From an uncultured Faecalicoccus sp. (GTDB lineage Bacteria; Bacillota_I; Bacilli_A; Erysipelotrichales; Erysipelotrichaceae): a stretch of 31,774 nt of DNA. The translations under genes and the position numbers were made by a program. The stretch lies in NCBI GenBank assembly GCA_902497095.1, contig CABVDD010000023.1:1-31774 (forward strand). The letters are read 5' to 3'. Under the pieces are notes generated by a model, which was given only the letters and a program-made list of their open reading frames with translations, searched no databases and was not told the origin of the DNA. Of the stretch, positions 1 to 9,040 are shown piece by piece (position 1 is the stretch's first letter; each line of letters starts with the position of its first letter).

Positions 1-75
1 TCAACTATATTACCAAATACCCGCTATCCCGTCAACTCTTTTTTTTCAATTTTTTTGGATTTTTTTCAAAAAAGT

Positions 76-107
76 TTAAAATCTCCTTTAAGTAAAGGAG
101 ATTTTAA
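76..107. terminator. Bidirectional intrinsic terminator after zwf
   Basis: Two perfectly complementary 15-base arms (76-90 and 93-107) flank a 2-base centre. On the minus strand the hairpin follows the zwf stop by about 14 bases and is followed by a T-rich run (plus-strand A-run near 69-73). On the plus strand it is followed by a T-run at about 114-120. It can therefore stop transcription from both sides, which suggests a convergent gene just left of the window. Confidence 0.85.
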
Positions 108-121
108 GAAAAATTTTTTTA

Positions 122-1492
122 TTAAATTTTACATATGAAGGGCTTTTCAATACACTCTATAATTTCTGAAGTCAATCCACCCTTTGGACCTAACGATTTT
201 TTTTCATATAAAATTGGCTTTGGTTTCTTTTTGATTAGCTCGTCCATAAACTTCCAGCTAGTTACAATTTGATCCCAATGACTAAACCAGCTTCCATCTT
301 CTTCTATGATCGACATCAACATCCATTCATATGCTTCAGGCGTATTGATTCGATTTTGCATTTGGCAGTTTTGACAAAAATCCATAGTCGCTGCCGAAAT
401 CTCATCTGATTTTCCTGGTGTTTTGATATTAAAAGAAATTTCCACTCCTTCTTTAGGCTGTACCTGGATCGTTAGTATATTTGGTTTTTCTCCTGAATAT
501 GGGCTTTTAAAAACAATTTGAATAGCTGTATCCCTATACATCATTTCTTTTCCTGTAATGATATGAAAAGGAACACCTTGAAATCTAGATGTTTCAACAC
601 CTACAGTAAATCTGGCAAAAGTCTCTGTTTGACTTTTCGAATCTACATTCTTTTCATCTAAATAACCTTCATATTGTCCCATGATCATTGAATCATCAAA
701 CAGTTTCAAAGAATGTAAGATCACACTCTGCTGTAAAGCTAGAGTTTTTAAATCATGCGGATTATCTACGGCGATGATGCTTAAAAGCTGCAACAGATGA
801 TTTTGCGCCATATCGCGTAAAGCACCTGCCTTATCATAATAAGCACCACGATTTTCAACACCAACCTGCTCCAAAGCAAAAATATTAATATGATCTATAT
901 ATCGATTGTTCCATACCGCATCAAAAATAGGATTTTCACAACGAATTGTCAAAATATTTCGCACCATATCTTTACCAAGATAATGATCGATGCGATATAC
1001 ATTTTCATCATCAAAGTAGCGTGTCACTTTTCTTTGTAGTTTAGTAGCAGATGCAAGATCAACTCCAAAAGGTTTTTCCATAACTAAGCGCACATTAAAA
1101 AGATCAATTTTATGGATTCCTTCTACAATTGAATCAAAAAATTGTGGTGAAACAGCCATATAACATATATGAACATTGGCTCTATTTCGTAAAACATACT
1201 CGTTTAAGATCGTATAATCATCAATAGAAGATAAATTCATTTTTAAATATTGAATCTGCTTGATAAAAGCCTTAAAGATATCTTCTTCAACTTTAAATCG
1301 AGCAAATTTTTTGACCCAAGGTTCTATTTCGCGTATATAATCTGCTTTTGTCCAATCTCTTCTTCCTATGATTAAAACTTCATCTTGTTTTGTCAATTTT
1401 TGAGAAACAAAAAGATTATAGAAAGCCGGCAATAATTTTCTATATGTTAAATCACCGGTACCTCCAAAAATAATAAATCGATTTTGTACCAT
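122..1492 (-). CDS. zwf: Glucose-6-phosphate 1-dehydrogenase
   Basis: Oxidises glucose 6-phosphate to 6-phosphogluconolactone with reduction of NAD(P)+, the entry step of the oxidative pentose phosphate pathway, in the cytoplasm. The 456-aa product has the N-terminal nucleotide-binding loop GGTGDL (residues 10-15; the family usually shows GASGDL), the EKPFG motif (139-143) and the substrate-binding/catalytic RIDHYLGKD block (167-175). It is somewhat shorter than the usual ~480-500 aa, but no conserved block is missing. The ATG is preceded by GGGAG at 6-base spacing, placed in the last codons of gnd; the two genes are 3 bp apart. It is the last gene of a lactonase-gnd-zwf operon that ends in a strong terminator. 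Assignment is secure. Confidence 0.97.
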   Translation of the reverse strand: MVQNRFIIFGGTGDLTYRKLLPAFYNLFVSQKLTKQDEVLIIGRRDWTKADYIREIEPWVKKFARFKVEEDIFKAFIKQIQYLKMNLSSIDDYTILNEYVLRNRANVHICYMAVSPQFFDSIVEGIHKIDLFNVRLVMEKPFGVDLASATKLQRKVTRYFDDENVYRIDHYLGKDMVRNILTIRCENPIFDAVWNNRYIDHINIFALEQVGVENRGAYYDKAGALRDMAQNHLLQLLSIIAVDNPHDLKTLALQQSVILHSLKLFDDSMIMGQYEGYLDEKNVDSKSQTETFARFTVGVETSRFQGVPFHIITGKEMMYRDTAIQIVFKSPYSGEKPNILTIQVQPKEGVEISFNIKTPGKSDEISAATMDFCQNCQMQNRINTPEAYEWMLMSIIEEDGSWFSHWDQIVTSWKFMDELIKKKPKPILYEKKSLGPKGGLTSEIIECIEKPFICKI

Positions 1493-1495
1493 ACA

Positions 1496-2851
1496 CTACT
1501 CCCAATGATGATGGAATACACCTTCCTTATCTATTCTTTTATACGTATGCGCTCCAAAAAAATCTCGTTGTGCCTGTATCAAATTTGCACCTAAAGCAAC
1601 TTGCTGCATCGGTATGATATAAGTCAAAGCAGCCGTAAACAAAGGCATGCTGATATCATGTAATAAACCTGTGCTAACAATGTTCTTTAAAGCTGGTAAA
1701 TAAGATAAAGTCATTTCACTAAAATCATCAAATAAACTTGCATCAATGCCTAAACGTCCAAATGTATCACGAATATATTCTAATAAATTTGCCTGAATGA
1801 TACATCCTGCTCTAAAGATACTCGCAATTTTAGAAAGATTAAGATTCCAACCATATCGTTTAGAAGCATCACTATAAAGCCTAAATCCTTGTTCATAAGC
1901 CACTATACGCGCTAAAAAGTATGCTTGACGAAGTTGTTCTGTATCCACTTCAATAACAGCCTGAACTTCTGGAAAACGATGACGCAATTTTTCATCATTG
2001 GATGTTAATCGAGCCATATAAGCACCATAGATCAAAGAAACATTGACATCTTGTACCAAAGCACATTGACTGGTCCATTTTCCAGTTCCTTTATTGCTGG
2101 AAGCATCCACGATCAAATCTAATAAATCTTTTTGTGTATCTGGATCTTTTTCACGTAAGATTTTTACTGTTATTGTCAACAAATAACTTTCTAATGGTCC
2201 CTGATTCCATGATTCAAAGACATCACTTATTTCTTGATTTGTCATTTTACTTGCTTTCATTACTAAATACGCTTCTACGATCAGCTGCATATCTGCATAT
2301 TCAATACCATTGTGCACCATCTTCACATAATGACCAGAGCCTTTAGGTCCGATATATGTACAACAAGGCTCTCCATCTTTTTGTGCTGCAATTGTTTCCA
2401 AAATAAAAGAAACTTGATCATATGCTTTTTTTTCTCCGCTAGGCATGATGCTTGGACCATGAAGTGCACCCATTTCACCACCAGAAACGCCAACAGCTAA
2501 ATAATAAACACCTAATTTTTCTAATCGTTTTGCTCGTCGTTCATCATCTTCAAAATATGAATTGCCTGCATCCATTATAATATCACCAGGCTCTACAAAA
2601 GCTTCTAGCTGATCGATCATTTTATCAACTACTGGACCTGCTGGCACCATCATGAAAATCTTACGCGGTTTCTCCAAAGACTCGATCGCATCTTTTAATT
2701 CTTCATAGCCCGTGAAGTTTTCTTTTCCTTCCAGTGTTTTAGTAACTGCATATGTACGATTATATCCAGCTACTTGAAAACCATGATTCATCATATTTTG
2801 TGCAATGGCTTTTCCCATTACACCTAACCCAATTACCGCAATTTGATTCAT
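1496..2851 (-). CDS. gnd: 6-phosphogluconate dehydrogenase (decarboxylating)
   Basis: Converts 6-phosphogluconate to ribulose 5-phosphate, CO2 and NAD(P)H, the third reaction of the oxidative pentose phosphate branch. The 451-aa protein begins with the dinucleotide-binding stretch IGLGVMG. It then carries GVSGGEMGA (substrate binding), the GSGHYVKMVHNGIEY active-site block with its catalytic Lys, GTGKWTS, and the FHHHW-type C-terminus. The reading frame is open for 31 further codons upstream. I chose the ATG at 2851 because the protein then begins with the Rossmann strand and is preceded by a GGAGG ribosome binding site. This ATG overlaps the stop codon of the upstream lactonase gene (ATGA), so the two are likely translationally coupled. 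Length is close to the family's ~470 aa. Confidence 0.97.
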   Translation of the reverse strand: MNQIAVIGLGVMGKAIAQNMMNHGFQVAGYNRTYAVTKTLEGKENFTGYEELKDAIESLEKPRKIFMMVPAGPVVDKMIDQLEAFVEPGDIIMDAGNSYFEDDERRAKRLEKLGVYYLAVGVSGGEMGALHGPSIMPSGEKKAYDQVSFILETIAAQKDGEPCCTYIGPKGSGHYVKMVHNGIEYADMQLIVEAYLVMKASKMTNQEISDVFESWNQGPLESYLLTITVKILREKDPDTQKDLLDLIVDASSNKGTGKWTSQCALVQDVNVSLIYGAYMARLTSNDEKLRHRFPEVQAVIEVDTEQLRQAYFLARIVAYEQGFRLYSDASKRYGWNLNLSKIASIFRAGCIIQANLLEYIRDTFGRLGIDASLFDDFSEMTLSYLPALKNIVSTGLLHDISMPLFTAALTYIIPMQQVALGANLIQAQRDFFGAHTYKRIDKEGVFHHHWE

Positions 2852-3768
2852 TCTTTTTCCTCCCATATGACACAAACGCCTTCTGGCACTTTTTGATGAG
2901 ATATTCGTTTTGTCAAATACCCTTTTGAATTTCTTTCTAAGCAAACGAGTTCATCATCCTCTTTATGCACAACAACCAATGAATTCTTTCCTAAAACAAA
3001 ATCTCTAGGATGAATCCCCATACTAGATACCACTTGTTCTAAGTGCATATGACTTTTTTGTATGGTTACAACGGATATTACGTCACTAAAACGGGTAGAT
3101 ACATAAATTTTTCCATCATCATATGCAATAGCCGCTGTTCCTTTTGTACCTTTTTTTGAGACCATCAACTCTTCTTTGGCTACCACTTTTTTTGAATAGA
3201 CATCTATGGCATATAAAAAATTAGATAACTCACCACATATATAGTAGTAATCTTCTACTAAAACCGCATGTCTTGGCCCTGTCCCTTTTTCCAAATCTAT
3301 AGTTTCAATCTTGTCCAAATTAAAGTTTAATATGACAATTTGATCCAACATCAAACAAGGAACCCAAAGATATCCATTGACTTCCATGATATGATGGGCT
3401 CCAGCTTTATCTTGAATACAAATTTGATGTTTCAAATAAAGTTGATTATCTTTGATGGCTAAACAAGAAACAACACCCGTATGATAATTTGTCGTGTATA
3501 TGCGATCCTTGATCACGCTGACAAAACAAGAAGGGCTTTCCTCATAAACAAGTTGTGAAACTAAATTCCCCTTTGCATCTAAGTATACAAGGACGCCTTT
3601 TCCTTCTATTTTTGTTACTGCCAAAATGCCACCTTGAAAAGCTGCCAAATATTTTGGATCCTGGCATGGATAAAACAACTCAGGTTGCATTAGCGTATTT
3701 CCGTCCCACTCAAAAGAATAAATCCCCTGAGATCGATTGGTTGTATATGTTCCAATATAACCTTTCAT
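2848..3768 (-). CDS. pgl: 6-phosphogluconolactonase, seven-bladed beta-propeller (lactonase/YbhE) type
   Basis: Probable hydrolysis of 6-phosphogluconolactone, the step between Zwf and Gnd. The 306-aa protein starts MKGYIGTYT, typical of the lactonase family propeller. It has the GTGPRHA segment seen in this family (usually GPRH) and repeated short beta-rich units to the end. It is unlike the NagB-fold Pgl/DevB. The start at 3768 has an AGGAGG ribosome binding site; a longer open frame to 3864 would run through the ppk terminator and is unlikely. The stop overlaps the gnd start by 4 bases, and the operon contains the two other oxidative-branch enzymes, which is the strongest support for this function over other propeller lactonases. 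It is a little shorter than the usual 330-350 aa. A possible -10 (TATACT) lies at 3791-3796 without a clear -35. Confidence 0.85.
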   Translation of the reverse strand: MKGYIGTYTTNRSQGIYSFEWDGNTLMQPELFYPCQDPKYLAAFQGGILAVTKIEGKGVLVYLDAKGNLVSQLVYEESPSCFVSVIKDRIYTTNYHTGVVSCLAIKDNQLYLKHQICIQDKAGAHHIMEVNGYLWVPCLMLDQIVILNFNLDKIETIDLEKGTGPRHAVLVEDYYYICGELSNFLYAIDVYSKKVVAKEELMVSKKGTKGTAAIAYDDGKIYVSTRFSDVISVVTIQKSHMHLEQVVSSMGIHPRDFVLGKNSLVVVHKEDDELVCLERNSKGYLTKRISHQKVPEGVCVIWEEKE

Positions 3769-3831
3769 GAATGTGAAACCTCCTGTTTTCAGTATAAGGG
3801 AAATGTTGGTAATATACCTATTGATATGCAC

Positions 3832-3856
3832 AAAAAAAGGAGCTTTTACACTCCTT
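3832..3856 (-). terminator. Intrinsic terminator of ppx-ppk, with the ppk stop codon in its loop
   Basis: On the minus strand AAGGAG (3851-3856) pairs with CTCCTT (3837-3842) around an 8-base loop, followed by seven T (plus A-run 3832-3838). The ppk stop codon (3846-3848) is in the loop, so the last ppk codons form the 5' arm. It separates ppk from the lactonase operon 64 bp downstream. Confidence 0.8.
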
Positions 3857-5969
3857 GAAACCAAGATTTTAGCTTATCCAACCAAGAAATACTTTCTTTA
3901 TCCAAAATATGACTGGCATCTTCCATTGCCTTTTTCATACAATATTCTTGCGAAATGAACGGATCATTACTGGTATCCATCTTTATATATTCACCATTAT
4001 TACAAAGTCTTCGCATCTTGACATTATCTTTTAAAAGCGTATCAAAATACTCCAGAAGTTCACTTTTTAAATTTTTATCCTCGATCGGACATGCGATTTC
4101 TACTCGTTTTTCCGTATTACGAGTCATAAAATCAGCGCTGGAAATATACACTTTTTGTTCATTGCCAACACCAAAACAATAAATACGAGAGTGTTCCAAA
4201 AAGCGACCGACAATACTGTAAATCTCAATATTCTCTGTATACCCTTTTAAATTTGGTAAAATACAACAGATTCCTCGAATTACCATTTTAATTTTTACAC
4301 CTGCAGAAGATGCTTCTTGTAACTTTTTGATGATGTCTAAATCCGTTAATGAATTCATTTTCAATAAAATCTGCGCTTCTTTATTTGCCTTAGCTAATTG
4401 AATTTGTTCATCCATCAACATCAAACACGTTTTTTTAAGTAGATTTGGAGAAGTCAACAAATGCTTATAATCCCCTTCTAAATTTGATAAAGACATATTC
4501 TGAAAAAACGATATGGCATCTTTCCCAATAGAATCTTTTGCGGTGATATAAGAAATATCTGTATACATCTTGCTTGTCTTTTCGTTATAGTTACCTGTGC
4601 CAATCTGTGTTATCGTCTTTAGTTCGCCTCTCTTATTTTGAAGGGTGATCATACAAATTTTAGAATGTACTTTATAATTTTCAAATCCATAAATGACCGT
4701 ACAACCCGCTTCTTCCAATACTTCAGCAGCTTCAATATTATGTTTTTCATCAAAACGTGCTCTAAGTTCCATCAAAGCCGTTACTTCTTTACCATTCTCT
4801 GCAGCTCTAGCCAAATAACGAACGATACGAGAGTGGTTTGCTAAACGATAAATAGTAATTTTAATAGATTTAACTTCCGGATTCTCTGCTGCCTCTTTTA
4901 ACAACATTAAAAATGGCTCCATGTCATGATATGGATAAAACAATAAAGCATCATGATCCAAAACTTGATCAATAATTGATGTTCCTAAACTCAAATATTT
5001 ATTTTGTTGTGGTATAAAAGGTTTATATAAAAGCGGAGTTGTCACAGCACTATTTGCTTGTTTGATCACATCATAAATATGATCCATTTCTAAGGGCGTC
5101 TTAGATACAAATACTTGATTCTTTTTTAAATGTAGTTCTTCACACAGGTAAGAGATTACACTATCAGGACAATCTTTATACAACTCTAAACGAATTGGTG
5201 CTAACCTTCCTCTTTTCTTTAAGATTTTTTTCATATATTGACGATAGTCTTCATCTTCATCGATTTCCTTTTCGTTTAAGTTGATATCTGCATTGCGAGT
5301 CACTCGAATAATCGTCTTTGAAAGAATCGTACTTTGTGAAAATAGCTTTTCTACATTATGTAAAATGATTTGTTCTAAAAGCATATAATTGCCATCTGTA
5401 TCAGGAATATAAACAATTCGCTTTAAAAAACTAGGTACTGGTATGATACCCCGCATGATTTTTTCATTTTCTTTAACTTCTACAAAAATATATAGTGCCT
5501 TATTCATCAGATGCGGAAAAGGATGATGTGTATCAATGATTTGTGGACTTAGTACTGGAAAAACTTGTATATCAAAATATTGATGGATAAACTTTAACTG
5601 CTTCTTAGAAAGTTGTTTCTTAGTCAAACTGGAAATATGAATAGCCTCTAATGTAGAGTTAATATTTTTAGTGATTCCATCTCGCATGATATACAATTTA
5701 TGTACTTCTTCATAAATCGCATCTAACTGTTGTGATGGTGTCATACCACTTTTTTTATCAATTTGCTGTCCATTCACTAATGATAAATCATAGAGACTAC
5801 CGCAACGTACCATAAAAAACTCATCTAAGTTACTAGTAAAAATAGCCAGAAATTTAACTCTTTCTAACAAAGGCACTCTAGGATCTGCTGCTTCTTCTAA
5901 AACACGTTGATTGAATTTCAACCATGAAAGCTCTCTATTTTGTGTAAATGGGTACAGTTTCTTGTGCAT
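3846..5969 (-). CDS. ppk: Polyphosphate kinase 1
   Basis: Reversibly polymerises the gamma-phosphate of ATP into inorganic polyphosphate. The 707-aa length fits PPK1. Visible motifs are the N-terminal RELSWLKFNQRVLEEA and FTSNLDEFFMVR, the head-domain THHPFPHL, the phospholipase-D-like catalytic part with ELRARFDE (401-408) and the KVHSKI block, whose His435 is the expected autophosphorylated residue, and the second PLD-like segment SSADFMTRN near residue 630. The ATG has an AGGAG site 8 bases upstream, formed by the last codons of ppx. The gap to ppx is only 3 bp, so both come from one message. The transcript ends in a hairpin that includes the stop codon. Confidence 0.97.
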   Translation of the reverse strand: MHKKLYPFTQNRELSWLKFNQRVLEEAADPRVPLLERVKFLAIFTSNLDEFFMVRCGSLYDLSLVNGQQIDKKSGMTPSQQLDAIYEEVHKLYIMRDGITKNINSTLEAIHISSLTKKQLSKKQLKFIHQYFDIQVFPVLSPQIIDTHHPFPHLMNKALYIFVEVKENEKIMRGIIPVPSFLKRIVYIPDTDGNYMLLEQIILHNVEKLFSQSTILSKTIIRVTRNADINLNEKEIDEDEDYRQYMKKILKKRGRLAPIRLELYKDCPDSVISYLCEELHLKKNQVFVSKTPLEMDHIYDVIKQANSAVTTPLLYKPFIPQQNKYLSLGTSIIDQVLDHDALLFYPYHDMEPFLMLLKEAAENPEVKSIKITIYRLANHSRIVRYLARAAENGKEVTALMELRARFDEKHNIEAAEVLEEAGCTVIYGFENYKVHSKICMITLQNKRGELKTITQIGTGNYNEKTSKMYTDISYITAKDSIGKDAISFFQNMSLSNLEGDYKHLLTSPNLLKKTCLMLMDEQIQLAKANKEAQILLKMNSLTDLDIIKKLQEASSAGVKIKMVIRGICCILPNLKGYTENIEIYSIVGRFLEHSRIYCFGVGNEQKVYISSADFMTRNTEKRVEIACPIEDKNLKSELLEYFDTLLKDNVKMRRLCNNGEYIKMDTSNDPFISQEYCMKKAMEDASHILDKESISWLDKLKSWFQGV

Positions 5970-5972
5970 AAT

Positions 5973-6875
5973 TTATTCTCCTAGTATTTTTTCCATCAAA
6001 TAACCTTCTCGCACGCCATTGGTAGATACTTGTATACGTCTAGCCTTGGTATAACGTGCAATCGCATCAATGATCAAAAGTCCAGTAAACATCGTATGAA
6101 CTCGATCTGGTTTCACTTTTAGAAAGAGGTGAATGGTTTGTCCAATATCGTTTTGTAAAAGTTTTATCAAATCTTTCAACATGGAAGCATTTATCTCATA
6201 TTCATCCTTTTTGATCCATTTCAGTTGTACTAACAATAAACGAATAGCTCGCATACTTCCGCCAGTTACGGCCATATCTTCACATCGAAGAATGCTCTTT
6301 TTCTGATCACAACCTTTTAGTTCTTTCAACAACCGTTCTTGAATGGCTTTAATCTCACTTTTGGAAGGAATGATATTGGATACATATTTATTAAATAAGT
6401 TTAAAGATCCTACAGGCAGACTTGTCACAAAACCGATCTGTTTATCATCATACAGAATGATCTCACTGCTGCCGCCACCAGTATCCACATAAATACCACT
6501 GTCATAATGCAAGCCATGTATGGCTCCATGAAAGGAAATTCGTCCTTCTTGCGCACCACTTAATAAATCTATATGAATCTGGCAAAGTTTACCTATTTCT
6601 TCAATCACCTCTTTAGAATTATCAATATTGCGTAAAGAAGCCGTTGCAAAAGCTGCATATCCATCTAAATGCAACAGATCCATTACTTCTTTAAATTGAT
6701 TTAAACAATCAGCCAATCGATGAATTCCTTCTGTTGTCATCTTTTCTTTTTTTACAAATTGAACTAAACCAGCAGCTTCTTTTTTCGAAAGCAGAAGTTC
6801 AAAGCTCTCCCCTTTAATTTTATATATATTTAAACGAATCGTATTCGATCCAATATCAATGATTCCATATGTCAT
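5973..6875 (-). CDS. ppx: Exopolyphosphatase / guanosine pentaphosphatase family (Ppx/GppA)
   Basis: Expected to remove terminal phosphate from polyphosphate, or to hydrolyse pppGpp. The ASKHA-fold phosphate-binding loops are visible as IDIGSNTIRL (residues 6-15) and DTGGGSSE near residue 133. At 300 aa it matches the short, two-domain form of the family rather than the ~510-aa enterobacterial Ppx. The ATG at 6875 has AAGGG at 7-base spacing. It lies 3 bp upstream of ppk, which favours a polyphosphate role over a pure pppGpp role, though the sequence alone cannot separate them. Two TATAAT-like hexamers upstream (6895-6900 and 6939-6944, minus strand) are candidate -10 elements, but neither has a convincing -35. 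Confidence 0.9.
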   Translation of the reverse strand: MTYGIIDIGSNTIRLNIYKIKGESFELLLSKKEAAGLVQFVKKEKMTTEGIHRLADCLNQFKEVMDLLHLDGYAAFATASLRNIDNSKEVIEEIGKLCQIHIDLLSGAQEGRISFHGAIHGLHYDSGIYVDTGGGSSEIILYDDKQIGFVTSLPVGSLNLFNKYVSNIIPSKSEIKAIQERLLKELKGCDQKKSILRCEDMAVTGGSMRAIRLLLVQLKWIKKDEYEINASMLKDLIKLLQNDIGQTIHLFLKVKPDRVHTMFTGLLIIDAIARYTKARRIQVSTNGVREGYLMEKILGE

Positions 6876-6978
6876 AACGATTCCCTTCTAGACCATTATA
6901 AGTCATAAATATCAAATCCATGTAAAATACACGTTAATATTATAAACCCTTTTTTTACCTATTTTGCATTTATACATG

Positions 6979-7011
6979 AAAAAACTGTGAAGAATCTAAG
7001 TTCCTCACAGT
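6979..7011 (-). terminator. Intrinsic terminator of the opp operon
   Basis: Minus-strand arms at 7001-7011 and 6984-6994 form an 11-bp stem with one G-T pair around a 6-base loop, followed by a T-run (plus A 6979-6984). It starts 6 bases past the oppF stop. Confidence 0.88.
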
Positions 7012-7016
7012 ACGAT

Positions 7017-7946
7017 TTATTTTTTGGTCCATTTCATAAATTCTTCATCAGTGGCCAATACATAATGTGATCCATCTACCAAATGTTCAGTTCCTTTATG
7101 ATAGTCAATACCACTTGTTTCATAATCATACGAAGCTGATTTTCTATACTTTTCCACTCTAGGATTTGGTTCAGGAATCGCACTTAATAACGATTTTGTA
7201 TACGGGTGAATAGGATTATTGAAAATTTCATCTGTAGTTCCTGTTTCTACCAGGTGGCCCAAATGCAAAACACCAATGTGATCCGAAATGTATTTGACCA
7301 TACTTAAATCATGTGCAATAAACAAATATGCAGTATTGGTTTTTTTCTGGATTTTTTTCATCAAATTGACCACCTGAGCCTGAATGGATACATCCAGTGC
7401 TGAAATAGCTTCATCCGCAATAACCAACTCTGGACGCATAACCAAAGCACGGGCAATACCAATACGTTGCCTTTGGCCTCCTGAAAACTGATGAGGATAT
7501 CGATTAGCGTGTTCTTTAGAAAGTCCGACTAATTCCAACATATCATAAACCTTTTGTTCTCGTTGGGCCTGTGAACTATATTCATGATGAATATCCAAAC
7601 CTTCCGCAATAATATCCATAACTTTTCTTCGTGGATTCAAACAAGCCATTGGATCCTGAAAAATCATTTGCATTTTGGTACGAAGTAGTTTCAACTCATC
7701 TTTTGTCATCGTTCCAGAAATATTCTTTCCATTAAAGATTACTTCTCCATCAGTCGGTTTATACAAACGGATAATACTTCTTCCAGTTGTAGATTTACCA
7801 GACCCTGATTCTCCTACCAGTCCATATGTTTGTCCCGGCATGATCTTAAAGGAGATTCCATCAACTGCTTTGACAGTGAATTTACGACTGACTTTAAAGT
7901 ATTGTTTCAAATTCTTAACTTCTAAGATAGGTTGTGTTTCAGTCAT
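7017..7946 (-). CDS. oppF: Oligopeptide ABC transporter ATP-binding protein OppF
   Basis: One of the two ATPases that energise peptide import. The 309-aa protein has the Walker A GESGSGKS (45-52), the signature SGGQRQR (155-161) and Walker B VIADE (175-179) followed by the SALD D-loop. The C-terminal tail carries the HPYTKSLLSAIPEPNP segment typical of OppF/DppF, which precedes the oligopeptide-transporter C-terminal domain. The ATG has AAGGAG nine bases upstream and overlaps the end of oppD by 8 bp. It is last in oppABCDF and is followed directly by a terminator. Substrate class (oligo- rather than dipeptide) is inferred from the OppA in the same operon. Confidence 0.95.
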   Translation of the reverse strand: MTETQPILEVKNLKQYFKVSRKFTVKAVDGISFKIMPGQTYGLVGESGSGKSTTGRSIIRLYKPTDGEVIFNGKNISGTMTKDELKLLRTKMQMIFQDPMACLNPRRKVMDIIAEGLDIHHEYSSQAQREQKVYDMLELVGLSKEHANRYPHQFSGGQRQRIGIARALVMRPELVIADEAISALDVSIQAQVVNLMKKIQKKTNTAYLFIAHDLSMVKYISDHIGVLHLGHLVETGTTDEIFNNPIHPYTKSLLSAIPEPNPRVEKYRKSASYDYETSGIDYHKGTEHLVDGSHYVLATDEEFMKWTKK

Positions 7947-9036
7947 GACTTTGTTCTCCTTCCTTTTTCATCTTTTCGATACGCTTTCTTAATGCTTCAG
8001 GCATTTCTACTTTAGGAGCATCAGGATGCATCAACCAACTGGCAACTTGATGAGAACTAGATCCTGGTACCTTAAACATTGGAGGATCTTCTCTTAGATC
8101 AATGTTTAAAGCAAATTCATTTCTTGGAGCAAAAGCATCTCCTTTTACTTCACGTGCCAGATTTGGCGGTGTTCCTGGAATCGTATACAATTCATCATCG
8201 TCAGTATCTAAGTCAGGCATAGATGACAACAATCCCCATGTATATGGATGACGTGGATCATAAAAGATCTCATCGATCGTACCCGTTTCTACAATTTTTC
8301 CGGCATACATGACATTCACATAATCCGCAACCTTGGCTACGACTCCTAAGTCATGTGTAATATAGATAACAGATAGTTCCTTTTTCTTTTGAATATCTTG
8401 GATAAGTTCCAAGATCTTAGCTTGTATTGTCACGTCCAAAGCTGTTGTTGGTTCATCACAAATCAACACATAGGGATCACAGCTTAACGCAATTGCGATT
8501 ACGATACGCTGACGCATACCTCCAGAAAGCTGATGTGGATAATTCTTCATTCTTTTTTTCGCATCTGTGATCCCTACCAACTCTAAAAGCTCTAAAGCTT
8601 TGGCGTAAGCCTCTTGTTTAGATTTTTTATAGTGATAAATCATAGGTTCTATAATTTGCTTACCGATGGTCATCGTAGGATTTAGTGAAGTCATCGGATC
8701 TTGAAACACCATTGCGATTTTTCTTCCTCGAATTTCCGATTGAAGTTCTTTTTCACTCAATTGACAAATATCAACTGTTTTAGGTTCTCCTGTAAATTCA
8801 TCATTCCAATGATATTCGATTGAACCTGAATCAATAGAGCCATTATTGGCTAATAATCCCATTACTGCTTTTGTCGTAACTGATTTACCAGAACCAGATT
8901 CTCCTACAATGGCAATCGTTTCCCCTTTATACAAATCTAAATTTACACCACGAACGGCATGAACCTTGCCGCCTGTTGTCTTGAATGAAATGTTTAAATC
9001 TCGTATCTTTAAAATTCTTTCTCTGTTTTCTTTCAT
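7939..9036 (-). CDS. oppD: Oligopeptide ABC transporter ATP-binding protein OppD
   Basis: Second ATPase of the peptide importer, 365 aa. Walker A GESGSGKS is at 45-52, the signature SGGMRQR at 171-177 and Walker B LICDEP at 191-196 with TTALD following. The C-terminal RHPYTWGLLSSMPDLD segment belongs to the oligopeptide/dipeptide transporter C-terminal domain, and the final HQVASWLMHPDAP stretch is typical of the longer OppD subunit compared with OppF. The gap to oppC is only 4 bp and it overlaps oppF by 8 bp, so the operon is compact and probably translationally coupled. Confidence 0.95.
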   Translation of the reverse strand: MKENRERILKIRDLNISFKTTGGKVHAVRGVNLDLYKGETIAIVGESGSGKSVTTKAVMGLLANNGSIDSGSIEYHWNDEFTGEPKTVDICQLSEKELQSEIRGRKIAMVFQDPMTSLNPTMTIGKQIIEPMIYHYKKSKQEAYAKALELLELVGITDAKKRMKNYPHQLSGGMRQRIVIAIALSCDPYVLICDEPTTALDVTIQAKILELIQDIQKKKELSVIYITHDLGVVAKVADYVNVMYAGKIVETGTIDEIFYDPRHPYTWGLLSSMPDLDTDDDELYTIPGTPPNLAREVKGDAFAPRNEFALNIDLREDPPMFKVPGSSSHQVASWLMHPDAPKVEMPEALRKRIEKMKKEGEQSHD

Positions 9037-9040
9037 ACGA

